A stretch of 64,000 bases of DNA from the NCBI RefSeq assembly GCF_900143275.1, contig NZ_FSRO01000001.1, positions 2,188,116 to 2,252,115 on the forward strand, written 5' to 3'. Below are positions 38,247 through 46,606 of the stretch, in pieces (within the stretch, counting starts at the first letter, position 1; each line of letters opens with the position of its first letter). Source of the DNA: Nitrosomonas cryotolerans ATCC 49181 (GTDB lineage Bacteria > Pseudomonadota > Gammaproteobacteria > Burkholderiales > Nitrosomonadaceae). A program made the translations under genes and the position numbers. The notes below the pieces were generated by a model. It was given only the letters and a program-made list of their open reading frames with translations. It ran no database searches and was not told the DNA's origin.

Positions 38247-40442
38247 ATGAATGCTGACTATAATAACACCAACCTATTGATTCTAAATGACCTGAAAACA
38301 ATAAATCGCACCCACAAGCCTCCCGTAGATTTTGTATCCAGCCGCAGGGAGTATGAGTACTATTTTCATTCGATTCATCTTTCAACGATTATTTTCATCT
38401 TTCTAGTTGGATTCGTCTTGATTACTTTCCCGGCCCGAGCACAAGAACCCGCTGAGCCAGAAATGACCATTCTTAAACCCATTGAGGTCACCGCAACACG
38501 TAGTAAAAAGCAATTGACTCAAATTCCTAACGCACTGACTCATCTAGGACGAAATACACAACAGAACTATCAACCCGGCGCAACCCTGGATGAATTTGCT
38601 CGCGGCACACCGGGTGTCTTTTTCCAAAATCAGTTCAACTTTGCTCAGGATTTACGTATTACTATCCGTGGTTTTGGGGCACGCACACCATTTGGTGTAC
38701 GCGGCATCCAGATACGCGTCGATGATATCCCACAGACCCTGCCAGATGGACAGACACAACTCGATTCCATAGATCCGTCACTCATTCAACAAATGGAAAT
38801 TCTGCGGGGCCCTTCGGCCTCACTTTTTGGTAATGCTTCTGGTGGCATGATTAATATCACCACACGAGCTGCGCCGTACACGAAGTTTGAACTCACACCA
38901 CGCCAGATATTCGGTGAATTTGGATATTTCAAATCAGAAATTCACGCAAGCGGACGAGGTGATCGTTTTGACTATGGCTTATTTGGTTCTCACCTGCAAC
39001 AAAATGGCTGGCGTGAACACAGCAAAATGGAAAATAGATTGGTCCAATTCAAGCTGAATATTCAAACCCAAACCAATTCCAACTGGATGCTGCTATTTCG
39101 TAAATTTCACGCGCCACAAGCGAAAGATCCGGGTGGCCTGACGCACACACAGGCACTCGTCAATCCACGACAGGCGGCTCCCGGCAATTTGCTGTTCAAT
39201 GCAGGTGAAGCGGTGGAGCAAGCACAATTAGGTATACGTTATCGTAAAAAAATTGCGACCACCCAGACACTCAGCATAGTCGCTCACGTATTGCATCGTG
39301 ACTTCCAAAACCGCCTGCCATTTGTCAACGGTGGACAGGTACAGTTCGATCGTTGGGTGGGTGGTTTGAGCATGCAATTTGTCAATGATCATATATTATT
39401 TAAAAAAAACAATCGTTTCATAATCGGTGTTGATTATGGTATCCAGAATGATAACCGTCAGCGTTTCAATAACAATTTCGGTATACAAGGCATACTGACT
39501 CTGGATCAAGTTGAGCGCGTACAAAGTATTGGTCCATTTTTTCGCAATGAATGGAAAATGACCCCCGATCTGGATCTGGTTCTGGGGGGGCGCTGGGACT
39601 GGCTGCATTATCAGGTGCTAGATGCATTTCAAGCAAATAATAACCAATCCGCTTCTCGAACCTTGTCTCAAACCAGTGGAACGGTGGGTCTTGTGTATCA
39701 TCTGGCTGATCAACATCAGATTTATACCAATGTCGCTTCCGTATTTGAAGCACCCACAACAACTGAACTCATCAATAATCCGGGCGGAAGCGGCGGATTT
39801 AATCCCAACCTTGACGCGCAAACATCCTTGAGTCAGGAAATCGGTTTTCGTGGTACCCCTGCTGGATTCCAATACGAAGCTGTCGCATTTTATGTCCATT
39901 CCTGGGACGAAATCACACCTTTTGAATTGCCTACCTCGCCAGGCCGTAGCTTTTTCCAGAATACGGGTCAATCGCGCAGATTAGGCGTAGAAACACGTGT
40001 GGCGACACCCGAATGGCATGGCTTTAGCGGTGAAATAGCCTATACTTATTCAGATTTTGAATTCAGAAGATTCATGCTCAATAATACCAATCTGAAAGGT
40101 AACGCATTCCCCGGGATTCCCATGCACAGATGGGTGGGTCATTTACGGTATGCACACGCCTCAGGCATATTTGGACAACTGCAAGTACAACGAATCGGTA
40201 AATTTTTTGTCAATGATATCAATACTGTGATCAATGACCCATACAACCTGGGTCAGCTGCTATTGGGATGGGAGAAAAAGTATAAGGGAATCGAGGGGTC
40301 CGTTTTTTTTGGCATCAACAATTTATTCGATGAACGATATAATGCCAATACCCGCATCAATGCCGCCTTCGATCGTTTCTTTGAACCCGGTCCACCTATT
40401 AACGTTTTCGGTGGATTGCGAGTTCGTATAGCTTCCTTTTGA
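38247..40442 (+). CDS. TonB-dependent outer membrane receptor
   Basis: The 731-residue protein is an outer-membrane barrel that imports a ligand with TonB energy, probably a ferric siderophore or iron chelate. After the signal sequence, PIEVTATRSKK may serve as the TonB box region. The plug domain has FGARTPFGVRGIQIRVDD and EILRGPSASLFGNASGGMINI, and a 22-stranded barrel follows, ending with INVFGGLRVRIASF. The N-terminus is unusual: about 45 polar residues precede the hydrophobic core IIFIFLVGFVLITFPARA. GAGG before the ATG supports the long start, but a shorter start cannot be excluded. The substrate cannot be determined from sequence. Confidence 0.9.
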   Translation: MNADYNNTNLLILNDLKTINRTHKPPVDFVSSRREYEYYFHSIHLSTIIFIFLVGFVLITFPARAQEPAEPEMTILKPIEVTATRSKKQLTQIPNALTHLGRNTQQNYQPGATLDEFARGTPGVFFQNQFNFAQDLRITIRGFGARTPFGVRGIQIRVDDIPQTLPDGQTQLDSIDPSLIQQMEILRGPSASLFGNASGGMINITTRAAPYTKFELTPRQIFGEFGYFKSEIHASGRGDRFDYGLFGSHLQQNGWREHSKMENRLVQFKLNIQTQTNSNWMLLFRKFHAPQAKDPGGLTHTQALVNPRQAAPGNLLFNAGEAVEQAQLGIRYRKKIATTQTLSIVAHVLHRDFQNRLPFVNGGQVQFDRWVGGLSMQFVNDHILFKKNNRFIIGVDYGIQNDNRQRFNNNFGIQGILTLDQVERVQSIGPFFRNEWKMTPDLDLVLGGRWDWLHYQVLDAFQANNNQSASRTLSQTSGTVGLVYHLADQHQIYTNVASVFEAPTTTELINNPGGSGGFNPNLDAQTSLSQEIGFRGTPAGFQYEAVAFYVHSWDEITPFELPTSPGRSFFQNTGQSRRLGVETRVATPEWHGFSGEIAYTYSDFEFRRFMLNNTNLKGNAFPGIPMHRWVGHLRYAHASGIFGQLQVQRIGKFFVNDINTVINDPYNLGQLLLGWEKKYKGIEGSVFFGINNLFDERYNANTRINAAFDRFFEPGPPINVFGGLRVRIASF

Positions 40443-40695
40443 AATTTTATTTCCCTGACCCGTGATTGCTGACAAGCAAATACTGAAAATCCAGAAAATG
40501 AGAGCTCGCAATCATTCTAACCGATTGAGACTAGCCGATAACAATTGACCTAAATTGCTTTTAAACTATCGCCAGGCAATACGGTCAATGATGCATCCAT
40601 ATTCAATACCGCATACTTTTTGGTGACTGCTTATGTTAACTCGACAACGTTATACGGTTTCACAAGCCACAAATTGCCAAATAATAAAAGAAATC

Positions 40696-41850
40696 ATGCA
40701 TTATATTTTGATCATCGTATTATGCATAATCGCTTTCTTCGGTGATCATGTTTTTCTTTATAAGAACAGTCATTTTTTGTCAACGGCGCAAGCTCAGTCA
40801 ACATCAACGCAATTCCAGATTAAAATACTTGCCAGCGGGCTAAAACATCCCTGGGGTATGGTATTTATGCCCAATGGAAAGATGCTGGTTACTGAACGTG
40901 TGGGCCAGCTGCGTATTATCTCGCAGGAGGGACAGATATCCGAGCCAGTAAAGGGCGTACCGGCAGTATTGCATAAAGATCAGGGGGGCTTACTTGATGT
41001 GGTGCTTGATCCTGATTTCGCTAAGAATCACCTCATTTATTTTTCTTACGCCGAACAAACCGGCAAAACAGCCGGAACCACTGTCGCCAGGGCCGAACTT
41101 ATCGATAACACATTACAACATATAAACGTAATTTTTCGCCAATATCCCACAACAACAGGCGAAAAACATTTCGGATCGCGTTTAGTATTTGCGCCTGATG
41201 GCAATCTTTTTATCACCTTAGGTGATCGTTTTAGCCATATGGAACAAGCGCAGCATCTCGATAATCACATCGGCAAATTAATTCGTATTCGACCCGATGG
41301 GTCGATACCAACTGACAATCCTTTTACCCATGACCCGAATATTAAGCCGGAAATCTGGTCCTATGGCCATCGGCACATTCAAGGGGCAGCCATTCATCCG
41401 GAAACAGGCGCTTTATGGCTTCATGAACATGGTCCACGCGGTGGCGATGAAATTAATATTCCTAAACCCGGTAAAAACTATGGTTGGCCTAAGGCAAGCT
41501 ACGGCATTCACTACTGGATGGTGCCAATTAAGGACGAACACGCGGAACAGGGTTTTGAAGAACCGATTTACTATTGGACGCCTTCCATTGCGCCTTCAGG
41601 CATGCTGTTTTATACAGGAAATTTATTCCCTCAATGGCGGGGCAATCTATTTATTGGTGCGTTAGCCGGAAAGCATCTAGTGAGACTGGTAGTCGATGCT
41701 AAAAGTGTGCTTCATGAAGAGAAATTATTAAAAAATTATTCGGTGCGTATTCGTGATGTGGAACAGGGGCCAGAAGGCGCCCTGTACCTGCTCACAGATG
41801 AAGAAGAGGGAAAAATTCTAAAACTGGTACCTGTAACAGATAACCAATAA
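40696..41850 (+). CDS. PQQ-type aldose sugar dehydrogenase (YliI/Asd family)
   Basis: The 384-residue product is a secreted six-bladed propeller oxidoreductase. A signal peptide (YILIIVLCIIAFFGDHVF...TAQA) is followed by LKHPWGMVFMPNGKMLVTERVGQL and GDRFSHMEQAQHLDNHIGKLIRI. Then come YGHRHIQGAAIHPETGALW, HEHGPRGGDEIN and GKNYGWPKASYG, the motifs of the soluble glucose/aldose dehydrogenase family. ATG 40696 places the signal peptide at the N-terminus; an in-frame start at 40633 would add 21 residues. Members use PQQ; whether this organism makes PQQ cannot be seen here. Confidence 0.88.
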   Translation: MHYILIIVLCIIAFFGDHVFLYKNSHFLSTAQAQSTSTQFQIKILASGLKHPWGMVFMPNGKMLVTERVGQLRIISQEGQISEPVKGVPAVLHKDQGGLLDVVLDPDFAKNHLIYFSYAEQTGKTAGTTVARAELIDNTLQHINVIFRQYPTTTGEKHFGSRLVFAPDGNLFITLGDRFSHMEQAQHLDNHIGKLIRIRPDGSIPTDNPFTHDPNIKPEIWSYGHRHIQGAAIHPETGALWLHEHGPRGGDEINIPKPGKNYGWPKASYGIHYWMVPIKDEHAEQGFEEPIYYWTPSIAPSGMLFYTGNLFPQWRGNLFIGALAGKHLVRLVVDAKSVLHEEKLLKNYSVRIRDVEQGPEGALYLLTDEEEGKILKLVPVTDNQ

Positions 41851-42046
41851 TTATTTGATCTCATTCAAAAAATTCATGAAAATTCATTCCCGGCAACTGT
41901 CAATGAAAGATGATTCACTTCATCTACGAATACCAGGCCCATATTATTCGTCACGGACATAACCGATCATTTAATCAAATTCATATCTGGTATGGTATCG
42001 CATCTCGTCAGAATAAATAATTGCGGTCGAATCATCTGGAGTATTT

Positions 42047-42649
42047 ATGAGAATTTTTTCTGAAGCGGCTGAACGAAACAAACTACCCATCCTGGATGTA
42101 CTGCAAACGACCCTCATACATCACACGGTGGTACTGGAAATCGGTAGTGGCACCGGTCAACATGCCCTATTTTTCGCATCAATTCTGGGCCACCTTATCT
42201 GGCAACCGACAGAAATACCGGATAATCTTCCCGACTTGCAAACTAATTGTAACAATTATTCGATACCAAATCTGAATAAGCCCATACCGCTGGACGTAGA
42301 TGATGAGCCTTGGTCTGTGCCAACAGTGGATACTATTTTCACAGCAAATACGTTACATATCATCAACTGGTCACAAGTCTGTCGCATATTCAAAAAAGTA
42401 AGCAGCCTACTTCCCTACGACGGCTTATTCTGTGCCTACGGCCCCTTTAACGTCAATGGCCAGTTTACCAGCCAGAGTAATGCACGTTTCGATGCCGAAC
42501 TGCGAATGCGTAATCCGGAAAGCGGTATCCGCGATATGAAGGAACTGGTTATACAAGCCGAGGCGCAGGGTCTTTGGCTGGAGGCGGATCATCCCATGCC
42601 TGCTAATAATCGCTTACTGGTCTGGCGCAAGCTGATGCAGATAAAATGA
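42047..42649 (+). CDS. DUF938 family SAM-dependent methyltransferase-like protein
   Basis: The 200-residue protein begins RIFSEAAERNKLPILDVL and has the SAM motif VLEIGSGTGQHALFFA, then QPTEIPDNLPDL, as in the DUF938 family. The second half has the conserved YGPFNVNGQFTSQSN. The substrate is unknown. It is followed after 10 bases by the DUF482 protein, so they are probably translated from one transcript. Confidence 0.88.
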   Translation: MRIFSEAAERNKLPILDVLQTTLIHHTVVLEIGSGTGQHALFFASILGHLIWQPTEIPDNLPDLQTNCNNYSIPNLNKPIPLDVDDEPWSVPTVDTIFTANTLHIINWSQVCRIFKKVSSLLPYDGLFCAYGPFNVNGQFTSQSNARFDAELRMRNPESGIRDMKELVIQAEAQGLWLEADHPMPANNRLLVWRKLMQIK

Positions 42650-42659
42650 TAGGGCTATC

Positions 42660-43811
42660 ATGACCTTAGCTTTTCAATGGCATACAGCATTAAAGACGAT
42701 TAACCGTGAGGCATGGCAGCGACTCGCTCAACCATACGGCTTCCCCTTCCTGGACTGGGACTGGTTGAATCTGCTGGAAACCAGCGGCTGCGTAAGCAGC
42801 AAGACCGGCTGGATGCCGCTGCATCTGAGTGTATGGAGAAAAGATCACCTTATCGCTGCGGCCCCCCTTTACGGTAAGTTTCACAGCCGTGGCGAATTCG
42901 TGTTTGATCAGCAGATTGCCGAAGTTTCGGAACAACTCGGCATGTCTTATTACCCCAAACTATTGGGCATGAGCCCTTTTACACCTGTTAGCGGCTATCG
43001 TTTTTTAGTCCACCCAGATGAAGACGAATTTATCCTCTGCCAGCACATGTTAAGGGAAATCGATACATTCTGCCGTCAGAAAAACTTATCCAGCTGTCAT
43101 TTCCTGCGCACAGATCCTAACTGGAGTCAGCACATGCACACGCTGGGTATGTCACCCTGGCTGCACCATGCTCTGATCTGGGAAAATCGAGGTTACGATA
43201 ATTTTGAAGATTATCTGGACGTATTCAACAGCAAGCGACGCAAGAATATTCGTCGCGAACGACGCAAACTCGATGGACAAACAAGTCGGTTTGTCATTGT
43301 CTCCGGATCTGAAGCACCGGAGGCCTGGTTCAATTATATGTATGACTTTTATGCAGCTACCTGCAATAAGTTTTCCAATTGGAGCCATTATCTCAACCGC
43401 CGCTTCTTTCAGGGACTGAGTGGAAATCTGGCTCGCTACATAGTCTTTGTTGCGGCTGTTGAAGATGATAACAGCGCCGATCCCGTCGCACTATCAATGC
43501 TAATACGTCAAGGAGAACAGCTTTACGGACGCTATTGGGGCAGTATGGATCATTTTGATCACCTGCATTCCGAGATCTGCTATTACCAGCCTATCCAATG
43601 GGCCATTGCCAATAACATCCGTTTTTTTGATGCAGGATCCGGCAATGCCGAACACAAGAGTCGGCGTGGATTTTTAGCACAACCCGTATACAGCCTGCAC
43701 CGTTTCTACGAACCCGCCATGAGTCGAATCTGGCAAGCAAATGTAAATCACATCAACCAGATAGAACAGAAGCATATCGAAATCATTAATGCTTCCAGCC
43801 GTGCCATCTGA
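42660..43811 (+). CDS. DUF482/COG3146 family GNAT-like protein
   Basis: The 383-residue protein belongs to the COG3146 family, of double GNAT fold, sometimes annotated as peptidoglycan biosynthesis/recognition protein. Characteristic parts are PFLDWDWLNLLETSGCV, FNSKRRKNIRRERRKL, LYGRYWGSMDHFDHLHSEICYYQP and FDAGSGNAEHKSRRGFLAQPVYS. It may transfer an aminoacyl or acyl group, but no substrate is known. It lies 10 bases after the DUF938 gene. Confidence 0.85.
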   Translation: MTLAFQWHTALKTINREAWQRLAQPYGFPFLDWDWLNLLETSGCVSSKTGWMPLHLSVWRKDHLIAAAPLYGKFHSRGEFVFDQQIAEVSEQLGMSYYPKLLGMSPFTPVSGYRFLVHPDEDEFILCQHMLREIDTFCRQKNLSSCHFLRTDPNWSQHMHTLGMSPWLHHALIWENRGYDNFEDYLDVFNSKRRKNIRRERRKLDGQTSRFVIVSGSEAPEAWFNYMYDFYAATCNKFSNWSHYLNRRFFQGLSGNLARYIVFVAAVEDDNSADPVALSMLIRQGEQLYGRYWGSMDHFDHLHSEICYYQPIQWAIANNIRFFDAGSGNAEHKSRRGFLAQPVYSLHRFYEPAMSRIWQANVNHINQIEQKHIEIINASSRAI

Positions 43812-43872
43812 AACCAACGCATCTATTTAGCCTCTGTCGTATCAGATTATTATTCAAGCCATCAGGCAATCA

Positions 43873-44610
43873 TTATTTTACATTGCGCAGATCGGCTAAG
43901 AACGCTTTGATACGTGCCGCATTGACACCCAGATCACTTTGCCCAACGCGGGAAACAGAGCGCATATCAACAATCGATTCACCTCCCCTTTCTCGTATAC
44001 GAATGACAACATCATCCTTAAAACCCATGATTCGCGTTGTTGCAGTTGCTTCAATCCAGCTATTTTCAGCAGAGACCGCTGCAATAATCTCCCAACCGCG
44101 TTCCTTGACTAGCGTAACCGCATCCTCAAAGACCTGGTTTGGGTTTTTCTGGATCAATACAGTACTCAAATCAGGATAACCCGCCTGCTGCAGCGCAGCA
44201 AGATTAACCGGCATTTTTCGGTCAAGCGGATTTTGCGTGGGCGCGCGTACAGATTGCATAGCTACAAATTCAGGGGGGTCCTGCAAATCCGTGGTAATGT
44301 CATGAATACGGGGCACTTGGGAACCGGCCTGTGCAGCAAGCAAAATGGGCACCGCGACGACAGATCCAAGAGCTAATCCAGCCAATGCAAAGACCCCGCC
44401 GGATTGCTTTTTCCTAACTGCCATAATCAAACCAATGATGCCGAAAAGTGCTGCCAATAAGCCTATGCCAGCGGCGCCGATGAGACCAAACAGAGCCGGA
44501 CGAAAATGCATGATGTCTAACCGATACCCCAGAATAGCAAAAATCGCAATTAGCATGCCCAGCAATGCAAATCTAAAACTCCAATAGGCCAGGACTGAAC
44601 GTTCGTCCAT
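43873..44610 (-). CDS. DUF1499 family membrane protein
   Basis: The 245-residue protein has three membrane helices (about residues 8-27, 37-64 and 74-94). A C-terminal DUF1499 domain follows, with NPNQVFEDAVTLVKERGWEI and MGFKDDVVIRIRERGGESIVDMRSVSRVGQSDLGVNAARI. The domain probably faces the periplasm. GGAG lies 8 bases before the ATG at 44610. The function is unknown. It stands alone on the minus strand. Confidence 0.85.
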   Translation of the reverse strand: MDERSVLAYWSFRFALLGMLIAIFAILGYRLDIMHFRPALFGLIGAAGIGLLAALFGIIGLIMAVRKKQSGGVFALAGLALGSVVAVPILLAAQAGSQVPRIHDITTDLQDPPEFVAMQSVRAPTQNPLDRKMPVNLAALQQAGYPDLSTVLIQKNPNQVFEDAVTLVKERGWEIIAAVSAENSWIEATATTRIMGFKDDVVIRIRERGGESIVDMRSVSRVGQSDLGVNAARIKAFLADLRNVK

Positions 44611-44902
44611 AATATATCTCCTTTTAATAGATCCTGATCTTCAATTAATGAGGATTTGACGCGATAAACATGTTTCAATCCATCCGATATTCAAATACAT
44701 TTACGATTAGAACATATGACACACATACCGGTTTTCCTAGGTGTAGCGCGATGGTTCTTCTATGCTCTTCCAGGCAAACTCATAACTTGTATCCAACACC
44801 GCGACACTGAAGAGTAAGCAATATTCATGCGTTATATTAACCTGTTAGCGCTCCAGCTTAATCATCAGTTTGTTCCCTGACTTATTGATAAAGGAGAATA
44901 CT

Positions 44903-46387
44903 ATCGCACGCCACCCTGAGCTGGAACAGAATAACTTTGATTTACTCAGGCAGATTTTTGCACACGCCTATCCTGTCAAAAATCTGGACAGGAGTAATGA
45001 TATCGATTTTCTATCGCCTGCAACCACTATCAAAGTAGTGAATTCAGGGCGATTAAGCTTCGCTTTTATTGCCCAGCAAAATGAAAATCAAGCTTTCCTT
45101 AAAATGGTTAAGCCGGGTTTCGTACGCAGTAATATTCCTTTTTCAGTATTGTGTACTGAAGAATGCCGTTTGCATAGCACTATCCCTACCTTTAAAACCT
45201 ATCCAGGCGCAAACGGACAGTTATATCAAATCGTATCAGCAAAACTTGCAAACGTATCGGCTAATTTACTTTCTTTGTTTTCTGGACAAACCATCACTCT
45301 GACCGAAGTAGCAAAAAACGGAATAGACAGCCTGCCTGAGACACTGACAGCCATACCTGGTGGGCAACGCGGTCAGATCGCGTTGATGCAGACACTGGGT
45401 GAATATATTGTCAAAGTAAGTGATGCAATGCAATCCGTTACATGTCACTTGCCTGCTGACATTGATACAGCAGATCCCGCTGGCTTTATTCTGGGTCGTC
45501 AGATTGCACAGGATATTTTTCAAATCAGCCATGCCCTGACTTATCTGCGCACCAATCATGATCGACGCATCTTGCGTGCACATATCGAGCAATATCTACC
45601 TAATCTAGGTCAAAGCCACGAAGCACAGGCGTTCAAACGTGGACTCGAAGAAAATCAGCTAGAAATTATATTAGCGCGATTTAATCAGTTGGAAGAAAAT
45701 ATTAATGCAAGTCTGGCACAAACTCCGGCTCAAAATGTGCCCATACACAATGAAATCAAGCCGGCTAATGTCGGAGCCATTTATGACCCACGGATAAATC
45801 AATGGCGCATCACTCAAAGTTTTGATTTTGATAATATTGCTTTTGGTACGCATCGAAATGGTGATCATACGCCGCTGGAGAAAGACCTGGGCAGAACGCT
45901 TTCCTTTTTCGCTTTCGATGCCATAACAGGTGAATTCTCCCCTACCAATGCCCAAGCGACGGTTAAAGGGTTTCTGCAGCGTTTACCCAGAAAACTCAAT
46001 GTCGATGAAATTGATCGACTCAAGCACTACGTGCAACTTGGCCTGGTCACCAGCTATTTGTGGCGGGCAAGCTATTTTGCCGATGAGCTACATGGACAAC
46101 CTGGCCGTATTCAACTCGCGCGCATTAATCCAAACGTTCATGTTTTTCAACTTGAAGCCTTTGAGCACTGGTTAACTAGCAATAACTGGCATAGATTCAT
46201 ATCCGCATTACAAGAGGCACCCGCCATGGCACAGCATCGCCTGATTGCCGCTGAAGCATTACGTTTCAGGAATAGCTCTGAATACAGGCTGAAACGGAAT
46301 AGTGGTACGCTGAAGGCCTATTATGAGCATATCGATGCAGCGCATGAAATGATTTCCAATGCCCACACCGATCAATCAACGTACTAA
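44903..46387 (+). CDS. Kinase-fold (APH-like) protein with altered catalytic motif
   Basis: This protein of about 494 residues resembles the aminoglycoside phosphotransferase/homoserine kinase fold. The loop VPIHNEIKPANVG (about residue 282) corresponds to the HGDLHPGN motif, but the catalytic Asp position is Glu. FDFDNIAFG (about 308) corresponds to the metal-binding IDFD segment and is intact. The start is odd: AAGGAG at 44891-44896 is followed, 6 bases later, by ATC (44903-44905), in frame, and no ATG is near. A TTG at 44870 is in frame but without a ribosome site. A non-AUG start is inferred. The substrate is unknown, and it is convergent with amylosucrase. Confidence 0.6.
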   Translation: MARHPELEQNNFDLLRQIFAHAYPVKNLDRSNDIDFLSPATTIKVVNSGRLSFAFIAQQNENQAFLKMVKPGFVRSNIPFSVLCTEECRLHSTIPTFKTYPGANGQLYQIVSAKLANVSANLLSLFSGQTITLTEVAKNGIDSLPETLTAIPGGQRGQIALMQTLGEYIVKVSDAMQSVTCHLPADIDTADPAGFILGRQIAQDIFQISHALTYLRTNHDRRILRAHIEQYLPNLGQSHEAQAFKRGLEENQLEIILARFNQLEENINASLAQTPAQNVPIHNEIKPANVGAIYDPRINQWRITQSFDFDNIAFGTHRNGDHTPLEKDLGRTLSFFAFDAITGEFSPTNAQATVKGFLQRLPRKLNVDEIDRLKHYVQLGLVTSYLWRASYFADELHGQPGRIQLARINPNVHVFQLEAFEHWLTSNNWHRFISALQEAPAMAQHRLIAAEALRFRNSSEYRLKRNSGTLKAYYEHIDAAHEMISNAHTDQSTY

Positions 46388-46414
46388 CATTTATTTCACA
46401 TGCTAAAAATCCTC

Positions 46415-46503
46415 GAGAGCTTTGCAAAACCCCAATAGTTTAAAAATTAACTCTTTATAATCAATAGTAGAAAGCTTCTGGCAAAGGCTTTTGCAAAAGT
46501 CTC
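46415..46503 (-). mobile_element. Miniature element A, 89-bp full form
   Basis: Read on the minus strand it is the usual element; on the plus strand it starts GAGAGCTTTGCAAAACCCC and ends GGCTTTTGCAAAAGTCTC. TCCTC flanks both sides (46410-46414 and 46504-46508), a perfect 5-bp target duplication. It lies between two convergent genes. Confidence 0.88.
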
Positions 46504-46606
46504 TCCTCATCAACCTGTTGTTTATAAAAACTAGATATCAGGCGGTGGAAAGTAGTTCATACGATGACAGGATGCATGAAAAATCAGCTATCTGTGCAGA
46601 ATGGTT

